Of a DNA stretch of 64,000 bases, positions 10,202 to 18,786 are shown piece after piece. Source of the stretch: Thereva unica (Eukaryota; Arthropoda; Insecta; Diptera; Therevidae); contig OX465283.1 of NCBI GenBank assembly GCA_949987705.1, positions 96,335,813 through 96,399,812 of the forward strand, written 5' to 3'. The notes under the pieces were generated by a model. The model made no database searches. It saw only the letters and a list, made by a program, of their open reading frames with translations, and was not told the origin of the DNA. The first letter of the stretch is position 1; the number at the start of each line of letters is the position of its first letter. The translations under genes were made by a program, and so were the position numbers.

Positions 10202-12406
10202 ATGGGCCGAAAGTTAGTGGATTTGCGCATTGCGGAGTTGAAAAGAGAATTAAGTAAGCGCTCGTTGTCAACTGTGGGGGCTAAAAATGCCCTAACCGCC
10301 CTGCTTCGAGAAGCTATGGTGAACGAAGGTAAGGATCCTGAAACCTACATGTTTGAAGACGAGGTAGAAGCGGAGCCAGAAGAAACGACAGTGAGTATGG
10401 CAGAACTTTTTAAAACATTGATGGTCATGAAGGAAGCGCAAGAACGGTCATCAGCAGCGCAAGAACGTGCATCGGCAGAGATGAAGGAAGCGACAACCGA
10501 GATGAAAGAAGCGCAAGAACGGTCATCAGCAGAGATGAAGGAAGCGCAAGAACGGTCATCAGCAGAGATGAAAGAAGCGACAACAGAGATCAAGGCGGAA
10601 GTGTTGGCGTTAAAAGATGAACAGAAATTATTAGCAGTAGCTCATGAACGCTCGTTAGCAGAACTCAAAGAGTCTATGGAAGAACAGAGAAACCAGATGG
10701 AACAGAAATTCGAACTAATGTCACTCTCTGTTGACAAAAAGCTGGAAAATCTCGAATCTTCCATTAAAGCAAATGTAGAGAATGATCTGGAAACGCTCGA
10801 AAATACCATGAGGGAAAATGATGAAAAGTTTAAGATTGAGCTAGAATCGGTCAGAGCCGAGCTAGAAAGGGTAAAGATTCACCACCCAGCGACGGCATCT
10901 CACGAAGTCATCGGAGTTATGAAACTGCAGCCTCCAACTTTCGACGGGCAAAGCCCATGGTCTACTTATAAGCTCCAATTCGAAGCAGCAGCAGCAGGCA
11001 ATTGCTGGACTGAGGAGGAGAAAGCAACGGCCTTAACGTTGTCACTAAGGGGCACAGCAGCAGAAATATTGCAGTCAATACCAGCAGAACATCGCAACAG
11101 CTACGGGTTCTTAGTTCAAGCGCTGGAAATGCGTTACGGTGATCAGCACATGGAAGAGGTTTATCCACTTCAACTTCGCAATCGACTTCAAAAGCCAGGA
11201 GAAACTTTACAACAACTATGCGCCGATATCGAGAGGTTAGTGCATCTGGCTTATCCTAGCTTCGGCCAAGATTACATCAACGAAGTAACAAGAGAGACTC
11301 TTCTTAACTCGTTTGCCGACCGGGATCTGCAAATGGCAGCCAGATTGGCCGGAAAGAAGACTACCCAACAAGTTTTGGCATATGCTCTGGCATACGAGGC
11401 AGCGAGGCAAGCAATAAGGAGTACAGTCCACCTCATGGGTATCAAAACGACTGAGAACATTTGCCATCGAATCAACACCTCGGAAGTACGTCGTCGTCTA
11501 CGATGCTGGAACTGTGGTGAGCCGGGCTATCTACAAAGCAGTTGTCGAAAGCGAAAGAGGGAATCTCCAGGGAGTAGGAGTGGCTCAACGTGCTGCGGAA
11601 AATCTAGACAACGGCAGAAAAGCGACGAGAGGGAGTTGGTGGGGAAAATTGAGAACCCTGATGTCATCGCCAACATCACCCAACTGCAACGTAGCAACAA
11701 CAGCCTTGTCATCGAGGGAAAAGTTGGTGATGAGCAATACACAATTACAGTGGATACAGGTGCTTCAAGATCTGTCATCAGGGCTGATTTGGTCGGTAGA
11801 AAGTGGCTGAAAAACGCGGACCAGTACATCCTGAAAACTGTAACAGGAGAGCCAGTGAAATTACCTGGGGAAACAATGATGGACGTGGTACTCGGCGCCA
11901 TTAAGTTTACACATTCGTTCCTGGTAGCTGACATAGTAGACGAGTGTATTCTTGGTTTGGACTTTATGACAACACACGGAATACTATTGGACCTCGGAGA
12001 ATTGATGATGAAACACCGCAACAGGGGAATTCCAATGGATACTGCATTGTCCCGGCGACCATGCGAACCAGGTTTTAAGTATCTTTGGGGTATTGAGGAA
12101 AAGTGTCAAAAGACGACTGCCGAGCCAAGCATAAAATATGAGGACCAAGGAATTCGAGATGCGCAACGCAACGACCCGGACATTTCTGCGATTTTGTCAT
12201 GGAAAGAACACAACGAGAAGCCTAAATGGAAAGACATCGCAGAGAGAAGTGAAATCCTGAAGAGCTATTGGGCCCAATGGGATTCATTGCATATCGAAGG
12301 AGGAGTATTGAAGCGCAAATGGGAAACAGCTGATGGTACCTCTCATCGAATGCAGGTGCTGGTCCCTCGTGCTGGAATAACAGATATTCTCGAGGAGTGT
12401 CAATAG
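10202..12406 (+). CDS. Element A Gag-protease fusion with SAP domain and deleted RT
   Basis: The ORF has 734 codons from ATG 10202. Residues 1-36 fit a SAP DNA-binding motif (VDLRIAELKRELSKR...). Residues about 70-230 form a highly charged coiled coil built partly of 11- and 7-residue repeats (EMKEAQERSSA, EMKEATT). Then come a retrotransposon Gag core (starting near PPTFDGQSPWSTY), a zinc knuckle near residue 433 reading CWNCGEPGYLQSSC (Tyr in place of the usual His), and an aspartic protease with DTGAS near residue 517. After ILGLDF the sequence jumps to ALSRRPC, which normally follows RNase H, so RT and RNase H are missing by internal deletion. A frame break and TAG at 12404 then stop the frame at the start of the integrase zinc domain. 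Confidence 0.8.
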   Translation: MGRKLVDLRIAELKRELSKRSLSTVGAKNALTALLREAMVNEGKDPETYMFEDEVEAEPEETTVSMAELFKTLMVMKEAQERSSAAQERASAEMKEATTEMKEAQERSSAEMKEAQERSSAEMKEATTEIKAEVLALKDEQKLLAVAHERSLAELKESMEEQRNQMEQKFELMSLSVDKKLENLESSIKANVENDLETLENTMRENDEKFKIELESVRAELERVKIHHPATASHEVIGVMKLQPPTFDGQSPWSTYKLQFEAAAAGNCWTEEEKATALTLSLRGTAAEILQSIPAEHRNSYGFLVQALEMRYGDQHMEEVYPLQLRNRLQKPGETLQQLCADIERLVHLAYPSFGQDYINEVTRETLLNSFADRDLQMAARLAGKKTTQQVLAYALAYEAARQAIRSTVHLMGIKTTENICHRINTSEVRRRLRCWNCGEPGYLQSSCRKRKRESPGSRSGSTCCGKSRQRQKSDERELVGKIENPDVIANITQLQRSNNSLVIEGKVGDEQYTITVDTGASRSVIRADLVGRKWLKNADQYILKTVTGEPVKLPGETMMDVVLGAIKFTHSFLVADIVDECILGLDFMTTHGILLDLGELMMKHRNRGIPMDTALSRRPCEPGFKYLWGIEEKCQKTTAEPSIKYEDQGIRDAQRNDPDISAILSWKEHNEKPKWKDIAERSEILKSYWAQWDSLHIEGGVLKRKWETADGTSHRMQVLVPRAGITDILEECQ
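10430..10600 (+). repeat. In-frame 33-bp and 21-bp tandem repeats in A gag
   Basis: Units coding EMKEAQERSSA (33 bp) and EMKEATT (21 bp) alternate, several nearly identical. They lengthen the coiled coil without breaking the frame. Confidence 0.75.
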
Positions 12407-12905
12407 CCCGTCAGGAGGACATTTGGGAGTCAACAAAACTCTGACAAAAGTAAAGGAGAGATTCTATTGGCTTCATATGCGGGAGGATGTTACGAACTGG
12501 TGTCGTAAATGTGCAGTTTGTGCCGGCAGTAAGGGCCCTCGAGTCAGAGCGAAAGAAGAAACGCGACAATACAACGTTGGGACCTCAGTTGAGAAAATCG
12601 GAAGGGAGAATCCTAAGACGGCCAGTGATAGGATGAAACCAAGGTACGACCTCCGAGCAAACTGTAGCGGATACCAGGAAGGTGATCTCGTTTGGCTATT
12701 CAACCCTCGACGACGAAAAGGCAAGTCTCCGAAACTTCAGGGCCAGTGGGAGGGGCCCTATAAAATCCTAACACGGATCAACGATGTTGTCTACAGGATT
12801 CAACAAGGACCCAAAGCCAAGAAGAAGATTGTGCACATAGACAGGCTGTGCCCATATCATCCACCGGATCCAGGATGGACAACTGTTCGGGACGAACAGT
12901 CCTAA
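12402..12905 (+). pseudogene. Element A integrase remnant lacking the catalytic core
   Basis: The frame resumes after the stop in the next phase, as NSPSGGHLGVNKTL, with the HHCC zinc domain (CRKCAVCAGSK). It then jumps from an RQYNVG-like segment straight to the C-terminal chromatin-binding part (YQEGDLVWLFNPRRRKGKSP, GQWEGPYKI, a GPY-type module). The DDE core of about 150 residues is absent. TAA ends it at 12903-12905, just before the polypurine tract. Together with the missing RT this makes A dependent on other elements. Confidence 0.75.
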
Positions 12906-12916
12906 GGAGGGGGCAA
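12904..12916 (+). promoter_or_regulatory. Polypurine tract of A
   Basis: AAGGAGGGGGCAA abuts the 3' LTR start TGTGAAG at 12917. Confidence 0.75.
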
Positions 12917-13002
12917 TGTGAAGATTTATGCGCCATCTGTTTGTGAAAAAGCATAATCAACGATTGTCGGTAACAACTCCGGTTGATGTCTGAACTAATG
13001 AT
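12917..13002 (+). repeat. Element A 3' LTR, first part
   Basis: Pairs with 5161-5249. Interrupted at 13003 by element B; continues at 17975. Confidence 0.85.
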
Positions 13003-13323
13003 TGTAAAGAAGATACGTTGCACTGGCAACATCCTCCTTTAGAAGAGGAGATAAGAGAGAAGTGAAGATGTCAAAGAAAACGTCAAAAAGTGATACATCA
13101 TACGCGTGACTTTGAAAACTTTTAAAATAACTTTGTGAAATAATTAATAATTAATAATTTGTGAGATAAAAAAGATTTTGGAATAATTGACATTTAATGT
13201 CGTTTCTTTGTTTACAGGTAAGGCCTGTAAAACAAATTGTAACTTTTTTAAAAAAATAAAACTTTGTTTACAGAGAAACACCTTTTGTTGTTATTCCTAA
13301 ATAACAAATATAAAGATATTATA
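13003..13323 (+). repeat. Element B 5' LTR
   Basis: Apparently identical to 17654-17974. It contains TTTACAG/GTAAGG at 13217/13218 and a second TTTACAG ending at 13273, resembling splice acceptor, donor and acceptor signals. Confidence 0.9.
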
Positions 13324-13379
13324 AAACGACATTAGCGTCAAAAAAAATATATATATATACTTTATATATATAACAAACG

Positions 13380-14507
13380 ATGGAGAAATTAAGATTTGAT
13401 TTTCATATGAAAGCAGCAGATGATGGAAAAAGCAATAAAATTTTCCTAACCTCAATTGGAACACAGGAGGGCCAACATTATTTAATGCCAGCTGAATGCC
13501 AAGCGATGTGTTTGCATTCTTCCCTCGAAACAACGAAGGTATATAAAAAAGTGAAAAATACACTAAAAAAAAGACATCAGGTAAGCAGAGTGTGGATAAC
13601 ACTTACAGATGATTTAAGAAAAACTTATCTGGATGAAGATGAAAATTTGATGTTTGGTGATTACTATTTGGAAGAGGTGCAAGAAGAAATTTTGAAAAAA
13701 AGAAGCACCGAGGTTATAGGAGACCCTGACAAAATGACACAATTACTAGAAAAACTCATTAATCAGCAACAAAATTCTGAAGCTCAAAATTTGCAAAAAG
13801 TTTCAGAAAAGTTCATATTAGAAAAATATTCATCAAAAAGGGCGAATGCACACCAGTGGATACAAGACTTCGAGAATGAATGTCATCGATTTGAAATAAA
13901 ACAAGATAAAAGGAAAATTGAAATGCTTAAGTTATTCTTAGAGAAATCTAGCCTAGATTGGTACAGCAGCATGATGATAAAATTAACTATAAATTCAGAG
14001 TGGGAGAAATGGAAAACAATTTTTATTGAGACCTATGCGAATAAAGGGTGGAGCCAAATTAGATATGCGTTATCGTTCAAATACCAAGCAGGATCATTGC
14101 TAGAATATGCAATAAAAAAAGAGAGGCTTCTGTTAGAGGTAAGAAAAACAATTGATTCTGGCACATTAATAGATTTAGTAGCTGCAGGGTTACCAAATTT
14201 CATAGTAGATAAGATCGACAGGGAATCATTACAAGAATCTGAAGACCTTTTTAATGAGATAGGAAAACTAGAACACCTCGTTGAGAGAAAAAAATCTGTA
14301 GAGGTAACAAGAACCAAAAGGGAAAATAAGAGTGAAAAAATACCATGTAAAATTTGTCAAAAAAATAACAAAGGTGCTCGATACCACCCAGAAGCCACAT
14401 GTTGGTTTAGATCAATAGATAATGGGGAACAAAAGACGAGAAAAATAGAATTTATTAACAACTCAGAATTGGAAGAAGTTCTGATACAAGAAAATCCAAA
14501 AAACTAG
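13380..14507 (+). CDS. Element B Gag
   Basis: 375 residues from ATG 13380, 57 bp after the LTR. The middle (about residues 155-300) is a capsid-like helical Gag domain (WIQDFENECHRFEI, WEKWKTIFIETY). Near residues 322-345 is an atypical zinc motif, C-x2-C-x9-H-x4-C (PCKICQ...HPEATCW). The last sense codons form the slippery heptamer A AAA AAC immediately before TAG. Gag assembles the virus-like particle. Lineage within Ty3/gypsy is not certain. Confidence 0.8.
   Translation: MEKLRFDFHMKAADDGKSNKIFLTSIGTQEGQHYLMPAECQAMCLHSSLETTKVYKKVKNTLKKRHQVSRVWITLTDDLRKTYLDEDENLMFGDYYLEEVQEEILKKRSTEVIGDPDKMTQLLEKLINQQQNSEAQNLQKVSEKFILEKYSSKRANAHQWIQDFENECHRFEIKQDKRKIEMLKLFLEKSSLDWYSSMMIKLTINSEWEKWKTIFIETYANKGWSQIRYALSFKYQAGSLLEYAIKKERLLLEVRKTIDSGTLIDLVAAGLPNFIVDKIDRESLQESEDLFNEIGKLEHLVERKKSVEVTRTKRENKSEKIPCKICQKNNKGARYHPEATCWFRSIDNGEQKTRKIEFINNSELEEVLIQENPKN
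14498..14504 (+). promoter_or_regulatory. Programmed -1 frameshift site, element B
   Basis: A AAA AAC in the gag frame, directly followed by TAG. Slippage by -1 continues into the protease frame (LDLTPLIKVEVLL...). The X XXY YYZ pattern is the canonical -1 signal. Confidence 0.7.
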
Positions 14508-17500
14508 ATTTGACACCACTGATTAAAGTGGAAGTATTGCTCAATGATACCCTAAAAGTAAATGGTGTTTATGACTCTGGTTCAAATGTATCCTTGATAA
14601 ATGCAAAATTGTTAAAAAAAATAAAGAGCGAATAAGCAATACTACCAAAAGAAACTTAAAAACAATCAATGGTGTCAGTAAAGCGGATGGATTGGTAAAC
14701 ATAAAAATAAAGATTTTTGATATAGAAAGCATGATGAATGTCATTGTTATGGATAATGAGCATTTCAATTATGATTTCTTGATTGGATTAGATTCTATAA
14801 AAAAATTCAAACTATGCCAAAATGAAGAATTAGAAATAAAACAAAAGAAAGTTTCAAAATTAGCTAGTAAAATTTCGAAGGAATATGAAGAGAATTCAAA
14901 GATCCCAAAGTTAGAAGAGGAAAAACTCATGATCAATTTTAATGAACATTTAGACGAGTTAAACTTTGAGATCTGCATAAATCACTTAAAATACGAAGAA
15001 AAAAATGAAATTGATAAATTAATAGAAAAATATAAAGAAATATTTGCAAAAGATAAATATGATGTAGGAAAAGTGAAAAATTATGAAGCTCACATTGATT
15101 TACTGATTGAAAAATACCCTAGCAAAAGACCGTACAGATGTACGATCGAGGATAAAAAAGAAATAGAGCAGCAAGTGGCTAAATTATTGGATAAAAATTT
15201 AATAGAAGAATCGTACAGCCCATTTGCCGCTCCAGTAACCTTAGCATACAAACGAGATGAAAACAGAAGATCAAGGTTATGCATAGATTTTCGCGAGTTA
15301 AATAAGATAGTCGTGCCGCAATCGCAGCCATTCCCCTTGATTGAGGACCTCATGGAAAAGACAAGAGACTGTAAATATTTTTCTACGTTGGACATAAACT
15401 CCGCATTCTGGTCCATACCTTTGAAAATTGAAGACAGGAGAAAAACAGCATTTGTGACACAGGAAGGTCATTTTCAATGGACTTGTCTACCATTTGGCTT
15501 AAAAACCTCGCCAGCAATTTTTCAAAGGATTCTGAGTAACATTATAAGGAAAAATAAACTCTCAGATTTTACGGTAAATTATATCGATGATATATTGGTT
15601 TTTTCTAAAACATTTGCTGAACATATGGAGCATTTATCACTATTATTAAAGGCAATAATGAGTGAAGGTTTCAGATTGAAGTTTTCAAAATGCACTTTTG
15701 CAAGAGATTGGGTAAAGTATTTAGGGCACATAATACAAAATAATTCAATACGCCCGTTGAAAGATAATCTGGTATCAATAAAACACTTTCCCACACCAAA
15801 AACACAAAAAAATGTTAGGCAATTTTTAGGAAAAATAAACTTTTATAATAAATATGTTAAAGATAATGCTATAGTTTTAGATCCGCTGCATAACCTGCTA
15901 AGGAAGAATCAACAATTTAGATGGACGGAAGAGTGTCAAAAATCATTTGATAAAGTTAAAGAGTTACTTTGTCGTCAACCAATATTAGGGATATTTGATC
16001 CTAAGTTGCCTATTAACATATACACAGATGCCAGTTTAAAAGGAGTAGGCGCTATTCTAAAACAGCCACAAACAGATGGAGAAGAAAAACCAATTGCATA
16101 TTTCTCAAAAAAATTAAATGATGCTCAAAAGAAAAAAAAGCCATTTATTTAGAATGTCTAGCCATAAAGGAGAGTGTAAAATACTGGCAACATCGCCTCA
16201 TAGGAAGGAAATTTACGATTTTTTCGGACCACAAACCTTTGGAAAATATGAACATAAAATGTAGAACTGATGAAGAATTAGGAGATTTGACATATTATTT
16301 GTCTCAATACGACTTCGACATAAAATACTCTCCAGGTAAATATAACATAGAAGCAGACTGTCTGAGCAGGAATCCAGTTCTAGAACCAAACGAGAACGAC
16401 GATGAACAATTGAAAATTGTGAACCTCATTAAAATAGAAGAAGTTATAAGTGACCAAAAGAAAAACGAAGAATTGCAGAAAAACAAAGATAAAATGATAC
16501 AAAAAAATAAGCTATACTTTAAAAAATTAAAGGGAAAAGAAAAAATTATATTATCAGAAAAACTGAGTATAGAATTTATAAAAAGAATCCATGAATACTA
16601 TTGCCACATAGGTATAGAACAGATGAAAAGAAAAATCAGTCCTTTTTACACAAGTAAAAATCTTTCGCTGAACATAAAACGAATATGTAACAATTGTAGA
16701 ACATGCATACAAAATAAGTCAAGATGTAATGATAAGTATGGTCTAATGTCTCATCTAGGACCGGCTGAACAACCATACGAAATCATATCAATAGATACAG
16801 TTGGAGGATTTGGAGGATCTAGATCAACAAAGAAATATCTGCACTTATTAGTTGATCACTTTACAAGATACGCCTGGATATTAACATCAAGAACTCAGAG
16901 TGCAAATGATTTCATCAAACTGGTAGGAAATATAGCACAAAACAAAAAAATCGGCATGGTATTATCAGATCAATACCCAGGGATAAATTCGAAAGAATTT
17001 AAGTGTTTTCTAAAAGAAAAAGAAATACCGCTGATATTTACTGCAGTAGATTCACCGTTTTCCAATGGAATAAATGAAAGATTAAACCAAACACTGGTAA
17101 ACAAGATAAGATGCAAAATAAACGAGACAGGAAAAAAAGCTGCGTGGACAACGATTGCCCAAGAATGCATAAAGAGATATAATGAAACAGAGCATACAGT
17201 GACAGGTTTTACACCTAAATACCTGCTAGAAGGTGAGAACACTACAGTTTTACCCGAAGAATTAAAAGAAAAAAAAACGTCAAGCGAGTTGCATAAAGAC
17301 AGGAAATTGGCTTTCCAAAATACGATAAAATCGCATAAATACAACAAGAAAATTTTTGATAAAAATAGAAAACATTTGGAATTGAATGTAGGAGACATGG
17401 TTTTCGTAGAAAATGGTAATAGACTAAACCGGAAAAAGTTGGATGAATTGAAGATTGGTCCCTATAACATCGTGGAAAAAATATCACATTCCATTTACAA

Positions 17501-17585
17501 AGTAGACACGAAACACAGAAAATCAGAATCAAATATGTTTCACATAACAAAATTGATACCCGCTCCCACTACAGCCAATGAATGA
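14504..17585 (+). CDS. Element B Pol (protease, RT, RNase H, integrase) with two frame breaks
   Basis: Read in the -1 frame after gag. Protease has YDSGSNVSLI near 14570. RT carries the YIDD box at about 15580. RNase H has YTDASLKGVG at about 16021. Integrase has an HHCC zinc domain (HEYYCH...CNNCRTC), core acidic residues in SIDTVGG, SDQYPG and NGINERLNQ, and a GPY module (KIGPYNIV). Two breaks interrupt it: an indel in the A8 run at about 14613-14620 and another in the A8 run at about 16130-16138, where PFI-stop replaces AIYLECLAI. All catalytic motifs are otherwise present. Because both breaks are in homopolymers they may be sequencing errors. Confidence 0.75.
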
Positions 17586-17653
17586 AAAGAAATATGACGA
17601 TATGGCGTGAACATAAAGAAAATTTCTACAAAATTTTGTCACGAGGAGGGAGA

Positions 17654-17974
17654 TGTAAAGAAGATACGTTGCACTGGCAACATCCTCCTTTAGAAGAGGA
17701 GATAAGAGAGAAGTGAAGATGTCAAAGAAAACGTCAAAAAGTGATACATCATACGCGTGACTTTGAAAACTTTTAAAATAACTTTGTGAAATAATTAATA
17801 ATTAATAATTTGTGAGATAAAAAAGATTTTGGAATAATTGACATTTAATGTCGTTTCTTTGTTTACAGGTAAGGCCTGTAAAACAAATTGTAACTTTTTT
17901 AAAAAAATAAAACTTTGTTTACAGAGAAACACCTTTTGTTGTTATTCCTAAATAACAAATATAAAGATATTATA
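17654..17974 (+). repeat. Element B 3' LTR
   Basis: Apparently identical to 13003-13323, implying recent insertion. Confidence 0.9.
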
Positions 17975-18385
17975 TACTAAACTAATTGGAACGCGCGATA
18001 AGTGAAGACAACTTCAAGCTTCTGGACGAAAAGAAAAGAACATACCACTGGGCTCGAGAAAAGGGACTCGAGAAGGTTCCAGAAGTTAAATAGAGGTGGA
18101 GCTTGGATATAAAAGCGGCTTGCAGGCGCTGAGAGAGTCAGTTTTGATTTGAAAGGCGATAAAAGTGTTTTAAAGTGAGAACAGTGAAAAGTAGTGACTT
18201 GAAAGTGAACTATAAAGCGATAGATAGAATTTAATAGTGCGAGATAGTACATTAAAAGTGATTATAGTGAACTGTAAGAATTGTGTTTGTGTTTTGGTTT
18301 GTGATAAATAAATTATTGTGTGGATAATTAAAAAGTGTATTCCTTAATTAATCCTACGAATCCGTTAAGCCGTAAAAACGTAACA
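17975..18385 (+). repeat. Element A 3' LTR, second part
   Basis: Pairs with 9667-10089 and keeps the heat-shock element (18072-18085) and TATAAAAG (18108-18115). ATAC follows at 18386. Confidence 0.85.
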
Positions 18386-18389
18386 ATAC

Positions 18390-18672
18390 TAACTTATTGG
18401 AATTTGCCAATACCAAAAATAATTTGACAGATAACTAATAAGTATCTTTTCAGCTCCAACTACGGAACATTTTTTATTTTTTTTTTATTTTAAGATTTTA
18501 TTTGAATTAATACACAAATTTAACGTAACGTAGCTTTAAATAGTAGATACTAAGTTAGCATTGTACCATATAGACAAGAATAAATTTGTTTTAAACTGAC
18601 CCAAGCTCTTTCTTTTTGAGCAAGAATCAACCTATCCATTTTTTTACATTGCAGCTAAGCGACGCCGCAACA
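18390..18672 (+). repeat. BEL element C 5' LTR, second part
   Basis: Continuation of 5067-5160 after removal of A. It includes an AATAAA signal near 18579 and ends GCCGCAACA before the primer site. Confidence 0.55.
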
Positions 18673-18673
18673 T

Positions 18674-18691
18674 TGGTCCTTCGAGCCGGAT
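18674..18691 (+). promoter_or_regulatory. BEL primer binding site (tRNA-Tyr-like)
   Basis: TGGTCCTTCGAGCCGGAT is complementary to the 3' end of a eukaryotic tRNA-Tyr (...CCGGCTCGAAGGA-CCA). It starts one base after the LTR. Confidence 0.65.
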
Positions 18692-18786
18692 CGGTTGGAG
18701 TCAAACAAATTTATTCTTCCATATTGTACATTCTAATATACACTGTTCAATTATTTTCTTAAAGGATCTATAACCTACTAACCTCA

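Larger units (their letters stand above)
13003..17974 (+). mobile_element. Ty3/gypsy element B, young full-length copy
   Basis: Two 321-bp LTRs (13003-13323 and 17654-17974, TGTAAAGAAG...GATATTATA) appear identical by eye. Between them are gag, a -1 frameshift site, and pol with protease, RT, RNase H and integrase. A purine tract (ACGAGGAGGGAGA) precedes the 3' LTR. I see no clear 4-5 bp target duplication and no TGG-type primer site right after the 5' LTR, so its primer may be unusual. It lies inside the 3' LTR of A. Confidence 0.85.
5161..18385 (+). mobile_element. Ty3/gypsy element A, non-autonomous, split by X1 and B
   Basis: It is flanked by ATAC at 5157-5160 and 18386-18389 (4-bp duplication). 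The LTRs begin TGTGA(A/T)GATTTATGCGCC and end CGTAACA. The 5' LTR is 5161-5249 plus 9667-10089 after removal of X1 and one duplication; the 3' LTR is 12917-13002 plus 17975-18385 after removal of B. A purine tract (AAGGAGGGGGCAA, 12904-12916) precedes the 3' LTR. The LTR pair differs at roughly ten bases and a few indels, so A is older than B. Coding capacity lacks RT, RNase H and the integrase core. Confidence 0.85.

Noticed and set aside
13003..17979. Target duplication for element B
   Set aside because: Flanks ATGAT and TACTA do not match; shifting the LTR end within GATATTATA does not help convincingly.
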